In this document: one piece after another, positions 1 through 9,305 of the stretch
Numbering within the stretch: position 1 is the stretch's first letter
How the letters are laid out: each line of letters starts with the position of its first letter
Source: Bacillota bacterium
Lineage (GTDB): Bacteria > Bacillota > Clostridia > Acetivibrionales > DSM-1351
Length of the DNA stretch: 50,682 nt
Direction of reading: 5' to 3'
NCBI GenBank assembly: GCA_023443515.1
Contig: JAEZUC010000104.1
Location: 1 to 50,682 of the forward strand
Notes under the pieces: generated by a model
The model's input: only the letters and a program-made list of their open reading frames with translations
What the model was told of the DNA's origin: nothing
Databases searched by the model: none
Made by a program: the position numbers and the translations under genes

Positions 1-686
1 GCCCTGATTTGATGGGTTCTGCCTGTAACCAGCTCAACTTCAAGCAAACTAAGGTAATTCAAAGATTCCAGTACACGGTATCTGGTTATTATCTGAACGG
101 AATTTCTGGTTTTCTCAGAGGTTATAAACACTCTGCTAAGCTTTTCGTTTTTTTCAAGATAATCCACCAGTTCTGCCTTCTGTTTTTCCATTTTACCTGA
201 TACAATGCAGCTGTAGTACTTTTGTATTTCTCTGTTCTTTATTTTATCCAGCATAACTTCAAGAGTAACATTATTTTTAGCAATAATTACAAGACCGCTG
301 GTATTTCTGTCAAGTCTGTGGCACAAGGCCAGATTGGCGCCGTATATGCTTTGGAGCTTATCAATCAAAGTTGCTTCTTTTTGGTTTTTGTCAGGATGAA
401 CAGGAACCCCTGCTTCCTTGTTAACAATCAAAAGGTTGTCATCGTCATAAACTACTGAAAAACCTTCGTCGGCACGCCCAATGAGGTAATCGTCAATAAT
501 ATAGACATCTATTTTGTCTCCGCAGTTGACAATATAGTCCTCTTTTATACGTACTCCGTTTACTTTTATATCCTTTTTGCGAAGCGCCTTGTATAACATA
601 CCTGAGGCAAGATTGGGAAAAAAGTCACGTACTACCCTGTCTATTTTCTTGCCTTCATGGTTTTCTTCTGCTGTAATTGATCTCAT
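1..686 (-). CDS. RluA-family pseudouridine synthase, 3' end outside the window
   Basis: The family converts uridine to pseudouridine in rRNA or tRNA. The visible 228 residues begin with an S4-like RNA-binding domain (about residues 10-70) and continue into the synthase domain, which carries the family motif HRLDRNTSG with its catalytic aspartate. The ATG at 686 lies one base beyond the stop of the upstream nucleotidyltransferase gene, so the two are probably co-transcribed. The C-terminus is cut by the window edge, so RluA, RluC and RluD types cannot be separated. No strong ribosome site precedes the ATG, which fits translational coupling. Confidence 0.88.
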   Translation of the reverse strand, partial: MRSITAEENHEGKKIDRVVRDFFPNLASGMLYKALRKKDIKVNGVRIKEDYIVNCGDKIDVYIIDDYLIGRADEGFSVVYDDDNLLIVNKEAGVPVHPDKNQKEATLIDKLQSIYGANLALCHRLDRNTSGLVIIAKNNVTLEVMLDKIKNREIQKYYSCIVSGKMEKQKAELVDYLEKNEKLSRVFITSEKTRNSVQIITRYRVLESLNYLSLLEVELVTGRTHQIR

Positions 687-687
687 A

Positions 688-3120
688 TTAACAGTTTGTA
701 ATAATCCTTTCTACAATATTGTGAAATCTGATACAATGTTCTTTGGCTGTAATGGCCGAGCTTCCTTCAGAGATTATCTTAAAGGCCGGAGTGTCTGCAT
801 CAGGTATAATAAGCACCCAACCGTCTTCAAGGTAAAGTTTTATACCATCAAGAAGCTCCGCTTTTTTATCTTTATTATCATTTATTATTCTTCGCATTAC
901 GGTACCTTTTAACTCCCAGGGGCAGTAAATGCTTTTTTTATCTATGTATATTTTGGGAATTTCAAGAAGTAGCTGATTTAAGGTTATTCCCGACACACAC
1001 ATGTATTCTATTATTTTAACAAGGCCCGCAATAGCATCAAAATTAAGTACAAGTTGGTCAGAGCCGGTTGAGTTGCTTCTCTCACTCAAAATCTCATCCA
1101 TAACCGCCTGCAGGCAGTTTTTAGTTCTTTTGACAACACAACGGTACCTTGCAGCAAGCCTTTCTATTACATCAGAACTTGTGATAGGTACATAGAAGGT
1201 GGTTCCCGGGGATCTTTTAAAAATAATAAGGGAAATAAAAGCCTCAAATAAATCGTCTTTTACAACGATCCCTTCTCTGCTAATCAGAGTCAGATTTTCC
1301 CCGTTACTGTCAATTATAGCACCAAATTCACAATTCGTTTCAACTAATATTGAAGTTACAGAGGACATATCAGAGTAGTTGTCACGGCTGATAGCCTGAC
1401 AGCCCATGGTTGTGAGCATAGGGCCCACAATGGATGAAACAAATTCAGACTTAGAAAATATACATACCCTGGGGCTTTGCTGAGTTATAGCATTTACATT
1501 GGTATTTTTAATGAGGTTTCTTACGTAATAACTGCTGAAATCAGTAATGTTATTTAACCTGCTGATTTGTTGTGAGGAACATCTCTTAAAGTCTTCACGG
1601 AAGAAGGAATTTTCTATTTTGCGTTCCGAAAATTTGCTAATTGAAGTGCCCCTGGAATCCATAAAATCCACTTTTATAACGTTGGGATTATCTATATCCG
1701 TCTTTATATGGATACCGCCTTCTGCTCTTAGAAAGCCTATGGCATATCTGGATATTGGAGTCAGAAGACTGCTCATATTAAATACCTCAACTCCCACAGA
1801 CAGTATACCTGAAATGAAGGCATGTTTGAACATCCGGGCAGAGTTTGAATTTGTTGAACTTACTACAACCTTTGATCCTGTTTTAATATGCGAGCCATAA
1901 GCAGCACCAAGTCTGGTGGCATATTCAGGAGATATATCTACATTTATAATACCCGATATACCGTTTTCACCGAAAATCTTGCTATTATGTTTAGTACCCC
2001 AAATCATGTTTCTGTCAACTATGGCAAGGGGTTCTACAATCTTCTCAGGCCAAAGCCGTATATTTGGCTTTATTATAGACCTCTCATTTATTTTACAGCC
2101 TTCACCTATTACCGAATTTTCAAATACTGAGACATAATTTTTGAGATTAACATGATTACACAGTATTGCCCCTCGAAGTTCGCTTCCGTACTCTACGTAG
2201 CAGTTGTCCCACAAAATACTCCTTACTACCGATACATCGTTTTTTACAATTGTATTGTTACCGATAACGGTATAGCTTCCAATAACTGCACCACTACCAA
2301 TTTTACAGTTGGAGCCTATAACGCACGGGGGTATAATCCGGGCATTTTTGTCAATAACCGTACCGGGGCCAACCCAGACATTCTCATTTAACTGGTCACC
2401 TATATTTATTTTTAACTTTTTATCAAGTATATCACAATGCGAATTTATATAAGAACGTGTATCGCCTATATCGCACCAGTAGTTATTTGTTACATAGCCA
2501 AAAATCTTTTTTGAAGAGGAGAGTAAAGCAGGGAATACATCCCGGCTGAAATCCGTATTTTTACCCGTTTTAATATAGTTGAGAATTTCAGGTTCCAATA
2601 TGTATATACCCGTGTTAACCATATCACTGAAGATTTCACCCCAGCTGGGCTTTTCCACAAATCCCTTCACAGATCCGTCTTCATCCGTTAAAACAACTCC
2701 ATATTCCAGTGGTACATCAACCTTTGCAAGTACAAGTGTGGCAATAGACTCTTTAGATTGGTGAAATTTCATAGCTTTATCAATATCCAAATCAGTAAGA
2801 GAATCACCGCTTATCACAATAAAGGTCTCATCTAGAAAGTCCCGGGCATTTTTTATCCCTCCGGCAGTACCTAAAGGAGATTCTTCCAGGAAATAATATA
2901 TATTTACTCCGAAAGAATGTCCGTTGCCAAAATAGTCTTTGATTATCTGAGGATGGTACAATAAAGTTATACCAATATCTGTAATACCATAATTTTTTAG
3001 TAAACCAATAGTATGCTCCAATACCGGTTTGTTCATTATAGGAACCATTGGTTTTGGTAAATCACAAGTAAGGGGTCGGAGCCTAGAACCTTCGCCGCCT
3101 GCCATAATAATAGCTTTCAC
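688..3120 (-). CDS. Nucleotidyltransferase with beta-helix and degenerate phosphohexomutase domain
   Basis: Residues 1-230 form a sugar-1-phosphate nucleotidyltransferase domain with the signature GGEGSRLRPLT and a following PKPMV, as in GDP-mannose or glucose-1-phosphate nucleotidyltransferases. Hexapeptide repeats of a left-handed beta-helix follow (about 245-360). The C-terminal half (about 375-810) resembles phosphomannomutase/phosphoglucomutase. In that half the usual TASHNP phosphoserine loop reads IKTDIDNPN and the metal loop DGDGDR reads DSNGEN, so mutase activity is doubtful. I prefer the GTG at 3120 because GGGGTGAT precedes it at good spacing; an upstream ATG at 3135 has its purine run too close. 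A role in making a nucleotide sugar for surface glycans is likely; the exact sugar is not readable. Confidence 0.85.
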   Translation of the reverse strand: MKAIIMAGGEGSRLRPLTCDLPKPMVPIMNKPVLEHTIGLLKNYGITDIGITLLYHPQIIKDYFGNGHSFGVNIYYFLEESPLGTAGGIKNARDFLDETFIVISGDSLTDLDIDKAMKFHQSKESIATLVLAKVDVPLEYGVVLTDEDGSVKGFVEKPSWGEIFSDMVNTGIYILEPEILNYIKTGKNTDFSRDVFPALLSSSKKIFGYVTNNYWCDIGDTRSYINSHCDILDKKLKINIGDQLNENVWVGPGTVIDKNARIIPPCVIGSNCKIGSGAVIGSYTVIGNNTIVKNDVSVVRSILWDNCYVEYGSELRGAILCNHVNLKNYVSVFENSVIGEGCKINERSIIKPNIRLWPEKIVEPLAIVDRNMIWGTKHNSKIFGENGISGIINVDISPEYATRLGAAYGSHIKTGSKVVVSSTNSNSARMFKHAFISGILSVGVEVFNMSSLLTPISRYAIGFLRAEGGIHIKTDIDNPNVIKVDFMDSRGTSISKFSERKIENSFFREDFKRCSSQQISRLNNITDFSSYYVRNLIKNTNVNAITQQSPRVCIFSKSEFVSSIVGPMLTTMGCQAISRDNYSDMSSVTSILVETNCEFGAIIDSNGENLTLISREGIVVKDDLFEAFISLIIFKRSPGTTFYVPITSSDVIERLAARYRCVVKRTKNCLQAVMDEILSERSNSTGSDQLVLNFDAIAGLVKIIEYMCVSGITLNQLLLEIPKIYIDKKSIYCPWELKGTVMRRIINDNKDKKAELLDGIKLYLEDGWVLIIPDADTPAFKIISEGSSAITAKEHCIRFHNIVERIITNC

Positions 3121-3180
3121 ACTATCACCCCGCATTCCTGATATTTGATTTACTGGGTAAGTTTACCTATTATATAATAT

Positions 3181-3477
3181 TCATCTTTTATAGTAATAAT
3201 CCTTTAATATTTTAATGTCTTCAACTCCAAAGCTTTCTTGAAGTACAGAAACTGCATTTTGTCTATTATCAGGCTCAACCTCAACTACCACTTTTACAAC
3301 AGTTGACGGAAATGCTCCCGGAAATTTTTTAATTATCTGTTTCTGACTTATACCCATATGAAGCCCAAACTCTGTAGTTGTGAGGTATGCCTTATTTATT
3401 CCGTTATCCTTTAAACTGCATAAGACGTTTTTTGCATCTGATAAACTGGTATATAAAAAAACAAGTTCTTCCTGCAT
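3181..3477 (-). CDS. Small protein of unknown function (98 aa)
   Basis: I do not recognise this protein. It is soluble, of mixed charge, and alternates predicted strands and helices, as in small ferredoxin-like regulatory folds. It has no cysteine pairs or membrane segment and ends in a basic YYYKR tail. A strong AAGGAGG lies 10 bases before the ATG. It sits between GtrA and the nucleotidyltransferase on the same strand. A perfect inverted repeat at 3501-3523 lies just upstream and could be its operator. Confidence 0.75.
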   Translation of the reverse strand: MQEELVFLYTSLSDAKNVLCSLKDNGINKAYLTTTEFGLHMGISQKQIIKKFPGAFPSTVVKVVVEVEPDNRQNAVSVLQESFGVEDIKILKDYYYKR

Positions 3478-3500
3478 GATTTGCCAGCCTCCTTGTATTT

Positions 3501-3523
3501 TGTTACAAATAGTATTTGTAACA
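3501..3523. promoter_or_regulatory. Perfect 10-bp inverted repeat, possible operator
   Basis: TGTTACAAAT and ATTTGTAACA face each other across the 3-base spacer AGT. No T-run follows on either strand, so a terminator is unlikely. It lies 24 bases before the start of the 98-residue gene, between that gene's ribosome site and the gtrA stop. That placement suits a dimeric transcription factor. The protein that binds it is unknown. Confidence 0.5.
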
Positions 3524-3551
3524 TTCCAAGGAATTAAGCCGGGTTTTTCTG

Positions 3552-3965
3552 TTAATCCTTAAACGTAAACATTTTATTCAGTAAAAAGCTTACAAGAGTA
3601 TAAAAAACCATTCCTATAAGCTGAGAAATATTTTTTTCAATATGAATTGTTTCTACAAGGAGAATAACAAATCCAAGCTGTACTGCATAGCATCCTGCAA
3701 AAACTAGTGCGAACCTTATAAACTGACTTAATGCAGACTTCTGATTACCTTTGAATGTCCACGTTTTATTTAAAATAAAACTGTTAATAAATCCGCATAT
3801 ATAACCTGCACCATTTGCGAGCTTGTAGGAAACAGCAAAGGCGTTCTGAAGCACAAAAAGCACTACCATTGTAATACCTGTATTAATTACACCTACAAGA
3901 CCATATTTAATCATCTGACCTATAACATTGCCGAATTTATCCTTTAGAATACTAAAAGAGTTCAT
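3552..3965 (-). CDS. GtrA family membrane protein
   Basis: GtrA-family proteins are small four-helix membrane proteins thought to move or present lipid-linked sugars during glycan modification. Here four hydrophobic segments span about residues 18-130, with the family-typical first-helix sequence KYGLVGVINTG and the motif FILNKTWTF between helices 2 and 3. The track-length reading starts at a GTG at 3977. I chose the ATG at 3965 because AAGGTG sits nine bases upstream of it. It is the first gene of the minus-strand group ending in the pseudouridine synthase. Co-occurrence with a sugar nucleotidyltransferase supports a surface-glycan role. Confidence 0.85.
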   Translation of the reverse strand: MNSFSILKDKFGNVIGQMIKYGLVGVINTGITMVVLFVLQNAFAVSYKLANGAGYICGFINSFILNKTWTFKGNQKSALSQFIRFALVFAGCYAVQLGFVILLVETIHIEKNISQLIGMVFYTLVSFLLNKMFTFKD

Positions 3966-4125
3966 TATATTCATCACCTTTTTTTAAACATATTTGCGTA
4001 TTATATAAGTATATATAATACAGTGTAAAAACCCTTAAGTTATCAAGTAAATTTTACCATAAAAATTGCCTGAAAAGCCAGGATGGTGAAAACTGCACTA
4101 ATTTAAATTTGATTGGAGATAGAAT

Positions 4126-4812
4126 ATGTCTAAATTCATGAAAAAATTTTCACTTCTTGACACAAGGAAAACCCAGGTTCCTTTTAGAAAAAATCATGTA
4201 TTGCATGGCATGATAGCAACCTATTTCATAGTTTTTATCATTTTATCAATAAAACCTGTTGATACCTTTGATTGGTGGTATGAAAGTGCTATTCCCCTTA
4301 TGGCAATAGTAATGCTTGGTTTTTTATATACGAAAAACAGACTTACAAATACAGCATATTTCTGCATAATGATTGTGTTGGTTTTTCATGCAGTAGGGTC
4401 TCATTATACCTATGCTTCATGTCCTATAGGAGCTTGGATTGGAAGATTCCTTGGTACGCAAAGAAATCACTTTGACAGGGTGGTTAATTTTTTATTTGGG
4501 CTTCTGATATCAATACCGGTTTTGGAAAGCATATATTACAGGCTGCGAATCAGATATATTGGAGCATGTATGCTTTCTGTGGTAATTATTCTGGCGGTAG
4601 TGGCACTCTATGAGATTTTTCAGATGTTTTCGGCTACGATTTTGAGTGACGCATGTATAGAGGTTTTTCTGGGCCTTCAAGGAGATTTATGGGATTCACA
4701 AAAGGATATGGCTCTGGCGTCACTGGGCGCACTTATTTCAATGAGTACCTGTATAATATTGAGGATTAATAAGAATCATAAAATATATATGGTAAAATGC
4801 CGAAAAAAATAG
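4126..4812 (+). CDS. DUF2238 (YjdF-type) integral membrane protein
   Basis: The 228-residue protein has about six hydrophobic segments and the conserved family signatures HFDRVVNFLFGLL and FLGLQGDLWDSQKDM, with clustered acidic residues and histidines near the membrane face. Members of this family have no established biochemical role that I can state. The ATG at 4126 follows GGAG at eight bases. uvsE begins 18 bases after its stop, so the two are likely co-transcribed. The intergenic stretch before it faces gtrA divergently. Confidence 0.82.
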   Translation: MSKFMKKFSLLDTRKTQVPFRKNHVLHGMIATYFIVFIILSIKPVDTFDWWYESAIPLMAIVMLGFLYTKNRLTNTAYFCIMIVLVFHAVGSHYTYASCPIGAWIGRFLGTQRNHFDRVVNFLFGLLISIPVLESIYYRLRIRYIGACMLSVVIILAVVALYEIFQMFSATILSDACIEVFLGLQGDLWDSQKDMALASLGALISMSTCIILRINKNHKIYMVKCRKK

Positions 4813-4829
4813 TCTAACTGGAGATACAA

Positions 4830-5792
4830 ATGATATTCAGACTGGGATTTGTAGCAATGACACTAGACCTTGAGGACTGTTCACCGTCGGGAACGGTAAC
4901 ATATGCCTCTTACAGTAAGCTCAAGGATGAAGCCGGAAAACGCGCTAGATTGGATAGGGTAGCAAAATGTAATATTAACAACACTTTGAGAATTCTCAAA
5001 AACAGTCTTGCACTAAATATAAAAGTGTACCGTTTGACTTCAAAACTTATTCCGTTAGCTACTCACAGTGAGCTGAAGGACTGGGATTACGCATCCGACT
5101 TTCGTGATGAATTTGAACGGCTGGGAGAATATATACAAACCAATAATTTCAGGATAAGCGCACATCCTGACCATTTTACAATCCTCAACCCAATTAAGCC
5201 TGAGATTCTGGAATCCTCAATTCGTGACCTTGACTACCATGTGAAGCTTTTTGAGGCTATGGGCTTAAATGATTTCAGGTACAAGCTGGTTATGCATGTA
5301 GGCGGATTGTATGGAGACAAGGAAAAATCAATTGCCAGATTTAAGGAGAATTTTTTAAGTTTGCCTGACACAATCTCAAAAAGAATCATTCTTGAAAATG
5401 ACGATAAATGCTTTACTGCAACCGATGTTTTAGAGATTTGTGAGGATTTGAGAATTCCTATGGTATTGGATGCTCATCATCACAGATGTGTTAACTATGG
5501 AGAGGAGTTGGGGGACTTGCTATATCGTATATTCAATACCTGGAACACTGAACCTGACCCTCCCAAAGTCCATTATTCCAGCCCTAAAAGCGAAAAAGAA
5601 TTCAGAAGCCATGCTGATTATGTTGACTTGTCTGATTTTATGGATTTCATTCGTACTGCCAAAAAAACAGATAGGGACATTGATATAATGCTGGAAGCGA
5701 AAATGAAGGACAGAGCGTTGCAAAGACTTTCTGCCCAGCTTTCTGAAATTCCGGAAATCAGCAAATTGGACAAGGCAACGTTTCGGATATAA
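4830..5792 (+). CDS. uvsE: UV damage endonuclease UvsE (UVDE)
   Basis: UvsE nicks DNA 5' to UV photoproducts and abasic lesions, starting an excision route that does not depend on UvrABC. The 320-residue length is normal for the family. Motifs of its metal-binding TIM barrel are visible: RLGFVAM at the N-terminus, SAHPDHF near residue 112, VMHVGG near 155, ILENDD near 185 and the metal-site region LDAHHHR near 215. A GGAG lies eight bases before the ATG. It follows the DUF2238 gene closely and has no clear terminator behind it. Confidence 0.93.
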   Translation: MIFRLGFVAMTLDLEDCSPSGTVTYASYSKLKDEAGKRARLDRVAKCNINNTLRILKNSLALNIKVYRLTSKLIPLATHSELKDWDYASDFRDEFERLGEYIQTNNFRISAHPDHFTILNPIKPEILESSIRDLDYHVKLFEAMGLNDFRYKLVMHVGGLYGDKEKSIARFKENFLSLPDTISKRIILENDDKCFTATDVLEICEDLRIPMVLDAHHHRCVNYGEELGDLLYRIFNTWNTEPDPPKVHYSSPKSEKEFRSHADYVDLSDFMDFIRTAKKTDRDIDIMLEAKMKDRALQRLSAQLSEIPEISKLDKATFRI

Positions 5793-5909
5793 CAAACAAT
5801 TCTTGCAAAAAGTTGGTTTATAATTTTTATAGCATTTGTATAAAATAATGCTGATGGCATACAACCAGTCATCAATAATGGTGTAATAACTAAAAAAGGG
5901 GTGTTGTAT

Positions 5910-6038
5910 ATGGATAAAGGTAAACCAAAAAGCAGTGACAATGAAAAACTTACATTTGAAAACGACCAGCTTGGTGAGAACAAGGACAATAGAGAAGTAA
6001 GACAGCAGTCATGTGACTGCAATAAAGAAGACAAGTAA
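5910..6038 (+). CDS. Small hydrophilic protein (42 aa)
   Basis: This short frame is supported by AAGGGGTG upstream of its ATG and by a good terminator 18 bases after its stop, which makes a single-gene transcript plausible. The product is very polar, rich in Lys, Asp, Asn and Glu, with one CDC motif near the C-terminus and no hydrophobic segment. I do not recognise a family. Such small polar proteins are common in spore formers, but that link is only suggestive. Confidence 0.55.
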   Translation: MDKGKPKSSDNEKLTFENDQLGENKDNREVRQQSCDCNKEDK

Positions 6039-6056
6039 TTAGTTTTTTGACAAAAT

Positions 6057-6088
6057 AAGAATCGGCGTAAATGCCGGTTCTTATTTTG
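6057..6088 (+). terminator. Rho-independent terminator after the 42-aa gene
   Basis: AAGAATCGGC pairs with GCCGGTTCTT (one G-T pair) across a six-base loop, followed by ATTTTG. It separates the small gene from tex. Confidence 0.75.
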
Positions 6089-6185
6089 GTTAAGTTATGC
6101 TTCCTTTTCTTGTGGGAAAATTTAATATATAATATTACTCAATAATTATGAAATATTTGATAAAGCATAAAGCGGAGGCATATAT

Positions 6186-8342
6186 ATGACAGATATAGTT
6201 GGACAGTTAACCGAGGAATTCAACTTGAAGCCTTTTCAGGTGCAAAACACTGTTAAGTTAATAGATGAGGGAAATACAATACCGTTTATTGCACGGTATA
6301 GAAAAGAAGTGACAGGCGAACTTAACGACCAGGTTTTAAGAGAACTATACGAACGCTTAGTATATTTAAGAAATCTAGATGAGCGCAGGGAGGATGTCAG
6401 AAGGCTTATAGATGAGCAAGGTAAACTTACCGAAGAAATAATAAAGTCTTTGGATAAAGCGGTTACACTGCAGGAAATAGAAGATATTTACAGGCCTTAC
6501 AAGGTAAAAAGGAAAACAAGGGCATCGGTTGCAAGAGAAAAAGGTCTTGAACCACTTGCTACTATTATATATTCACAGCTTCCCTCCAAAACACCTTTAA
6601 ATGAAATAGCTGCAAAGTATATTGATGCGGAAAAGGGTGTAAACAGTGCAGAGGAAGCAATTGCCGGAGCATTGGATATAATAGCCGAAGAAGTTTCTGA
6701 TAATGCCGAATTCAGAAAAGCTTTAAGAGAAATAATATTTAAAAACGGTCTTGTAGTGTCTTCGGGTAAAAAAGATGAGGACTCGGTATACAGAATGTAC
6801 TATGATTTCAAAGAGCCTGTATCAAAGATAGCCAGGCATCGTGTACTTGCCTTAAACAGAGGAGAAAAGGAAGATTTCCTCAATGTACGAATCGACGTAA
6901 ACGAGGATTTGTGTCTAAATTTCTTAAAGACTAACACTATTAAAAACACAAACCCTGAAATGGCTAAATATGTGATAACAGCTATAGAGGATTCTTTTAA
7001 GAGGTTGATTTTTCCGTCGCTGGAAAGGGATATACGCAATCAGCTCACAGAGTTGTCTGAGGATCAGGCCATAAAAGTGTTTTCAGAAAATCTTAGAAAC
7101 CTTTTGCTGCAACCCCCTGTCAAGGACAGAGTGGTACTTGGACTTGACCCGGCATACCGGACAGGCTGTAAGCTGGCAGTAGTGGACGAAACAGGTAAAG
7201 TACTGGAGACTACTGTTATTTATCCGACTCCGCCACAGAACAAAGTAGAAGAAGCAAAAAAGAAAGTGAAACAACTTATTGAAAAATACAAGGTTGATAT
7301 TATTTCAATCGGAAATGGTACTGCTTCCAAGGAGTCTGAGATATTTGTTGCTGAACTGCTCAAGGAAATAGACAGAAAGGTTTACTACATGGTAGTAAGC
7401 GAGGCAGGTGCATCGGTATATTCTGCTTCAAAGCTTGGTGCGGAGGAATTCCCCGATTTCGATGTTGCCTTAAGAAGTGCCGTTTCAATTGCAAGAAGGC
7501 TTCAGGACCCTTTGGCAGAGTTGGTAAAGATTGATCCAAAAGCCATAGGAGTAGGGCAGTACCAGCATGATATGAACCAGAAAAGGCTTGATGAATCTCT
7601 TGGAGGAGTGGTAGAAGATTGCGTAAACAATGTAGGTGTTGACCTGAATACAGCTTCTGCACCCTTGCTCTCATATGTCTCAGGAATAAGTACTGCAATC
7701 GCCAAGAATGTTGTTGAGTACAGAGAGGAAAACGGTAAATTTAAGGCAAGAAATGAACTAAAAAAAGTAAAGAAGCTGGGAAACAAAACCTTTGAACAAT
7801 GTGCAGGCTTTCTGAGAATAACTGACGGGGGAAATATTCTTGACAATACCTCCGTTCACCCGGAATCTTACAAGGCAGCAAAACTTCTTCTGGAAAACAT
7901 GGGCTACTCTCTGGAGGATGTAAAAGACAAGAAACTGGCCGGACTTGACACTAAGGTTGCGCAGGCAGGAATGTCACTGGTTGCAGAAAAACTGGGCGTA
8001 GGAGTACCGACCTTAAAGGATATAATAAATGAATTACTAAAGCCGGGAAGAGACCCCAGAGATGAACTTCCAAAGCCAATGCTTCACTCTGATGTACTTA
8101 ATATGGAGGATTTGAAAGCGGGAATGATTCTCACCGGGACTGTAAGAAACGTAGCTGATTTTGGTGCTTTTGTTGATATTGGAGTCCATCAGGACGGGCT
8201 TGTCCATATATCCCAGTTAGCTGACAAATATGTAAAAAACCCCATGGACGTAGTTGCTGTAGGAGATATAGTAAAAGTCAAGGTTCTTGAGGTAGATGTT
8301 GAAAGAAAGAGGATATCGCTCACCATGAGAGAAATAAACTAA
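6186..8342 (+). CDS. tex: Tex family S1 RNA-binding transcription accessory protein
   Basis: Tex-type proteins bind nucleic acid and influence transcription and RNA turnover; the bacterial protein is related to eukaryotic Spt6. The 718-residue length fits. Domains in order are the helical N-terminal Tex domain (1-190, with IPFIARYRKE), a YqgF-like RNase H fold (about 315-450, beginning VLGLDPAYRTG), helix-hairpin-helix segments (about 490-560, with SYVSGISTAIAKN), and a C-terminal S1 domain (about 645-715, GTVRNVADFGAFVDIGVHQDG). The ATG follows AAGCGGAGG at normal spacing. It stands alone between two short intergenic gaps. Confidence 0.95.
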   Translation: MTDIVGQLTEEFNLKPFQVQNTVKLIDEGNTIPFIARYRKEVTGELNDQVLRELYERLVYLRNLDERREDVRRLIDEQGKLTEEIIKSLDKAVTLQEIEDIYRPYKVKRKTRASVAREKGLEPLATIIYSQLPSKTPLNEIAAKYIDAEKGVNSAEEAIAGALDIIAEEVSDNAEFRKALREIIFKNGLVVSSGKKDEDSVYRMYYDFKEPVSKIARHRVLALNRGEKEDFLNVRIDVNEDLCLNFLKTNTIKNTNPEMAKYVITAIEDSFKRLIFPSLERDIRNQLTELSEDQAIKVFSENLRNLLLQPPVKDRVVLGLDPAYRTGCKLAVVDETGKVLETTVIYPTPPQNKVEEAKKKVKQLIEKYKVDIISIGNGTASKESEIFVAELLKEIDRKVYYMVVSEAGASVYSASKLGAEEFPDFDVALRSAVSIARRLQDPLAELVKIDPKAIGVGQYQHDMNQKRLDESLGGVVEDCVNNVGVDLNTASAPLLSYVSGISTAIAKNVVEYREENGKFKARNELKKVKKLGNKTFEQCAGFLRITDGGNILDNTSVHPESYKAAKLLLENMGYSLEDVKDKKLAGLDTKVAQAGMSLVAEKLGVGVPTLKDIINELLKPGRDPRDELPKPMLHSDVLNMEDLKAGMILTGTVRNVADFGAFVDIGVHQDGLVHISQLADKYVKNPMDVVAVGDIVKVKVLEVDVERKRISLTMREIN

Positions 8343-8417
8343 TACTATTTATTTATGGGTTATTGTGATATTATTTAAATAAGTTTTTTATAAATAAAAG
8401 ATGGGAAGAAGAATGAT

Positions 8418-9305
8418 ATGAGCATAGTTAATAAAGCGGTACACCTGATCGCCAAGAGACCATCAGTGTTGTTGCTGACGGCGCTTCTCAGTACTGTGAT
8501 TTGTTTTTTTGAATATTTTTTTATGACTCTTTTTTATGGGCTGACAATGTTTAAGACAGGTAGTGCTTTTGATGACTACGTAAATATAATTCAATTTGTA
8601 ATAAATACAGTTACCGTGCCGGAAACAGCAGTGAAAGTAATATTGGCGCTTGTAATTACAGGCGTTGCAGCGTCTTTGATTCTTGGATTAATATTCTCGG
8701 GATGTTTCAATATACTTTATAACGCGGTTGAAGGCAAAGAGAAAAAGGCAGGAAGCGAATTTGTTCAGGGAGTAAAAAAATATTTTCTAAGGATGATTTC
8801 ACTTAACCTTTGGACTATATGTGCATTTGTTCTTTTTATAGTGTATGTTTTAATAGCAATTATTCCTGCGGCCATTGTCGTGGATAATTCCTTTAGCGGA
8901 ACCATGAATCCGTTGGCTGGAATAGTACTTTCAATAATAACTGTTGCAGTACTGTTTTTCAGCTATACTTTTTTCAGACAGTATATAGTGTTTTGGTATC
9001 CGTCAGCTATAGTCTATGACAAAAACCATTTTAAACTGGCAAAAAAAGTATCAGACAGAAACTTCTGGTCTTTACTCACCAAATTCGTAGCGTTTGACAT
9101 TACTTTGGTTTTGTTTGATATTTTATACATAATAGCTAATTTTACCTTGGCCAATACACAGATTGTATCAGGGACAATAAATACTATACTGATTATTGTA
9201 AATATTGTATTTAAAACAATCGTTTTTGCAATTTTAATTTGTTTTGTGTTTTCATCTTTTAAAAAATGCAGTGATGAGTACAAACACAAAAAAGAAATCC
9301 GTTAA
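8418..9305 (+). CDS. Unknown polytopic membrane protein (295 aa)
   Basis: I do not recognise a named family. About six hydrophobic stretches are visible (near residues 17-42, 72-96, 132-158, 168-190, 224-246 and 255-285), with short basic linkers between them. This resembles the broad group of clostridial membrane proteins annotated only as glycerophosphodiester-phosphodiesterase-type or DUF membrane domains. The ribosome site (GGGAAG) is weak. Its last four bases overlap the stop of the convergent gene on the minus strand. Confidence 0.75.
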   Translation: MSIVNKAVHLIAKRPSVLLLTALLSTVICFFEYFFMTLFYGLTMFKTGSAFDDYVNIIQFVINTVTVPETAVKVILALVITGVAASLILGLIFSGCFNILYNAVEGKEKKAGSEFVQGVKKYFLRMISLNLWTICAFVLFIVYVLIAIIPAAIVVDNSFSGTMNPLAGIVLSIITVAVLFFSYTFFRQYIVFWYPSAIVYDKNHFKLAKKVSDRNFWSLLTKFVAFDITLVLFDILYIIANFTLANTQIVSGTINTILIIVNIVFKTIVFAILICFVFSSFKKCSDEYKHKKEIR

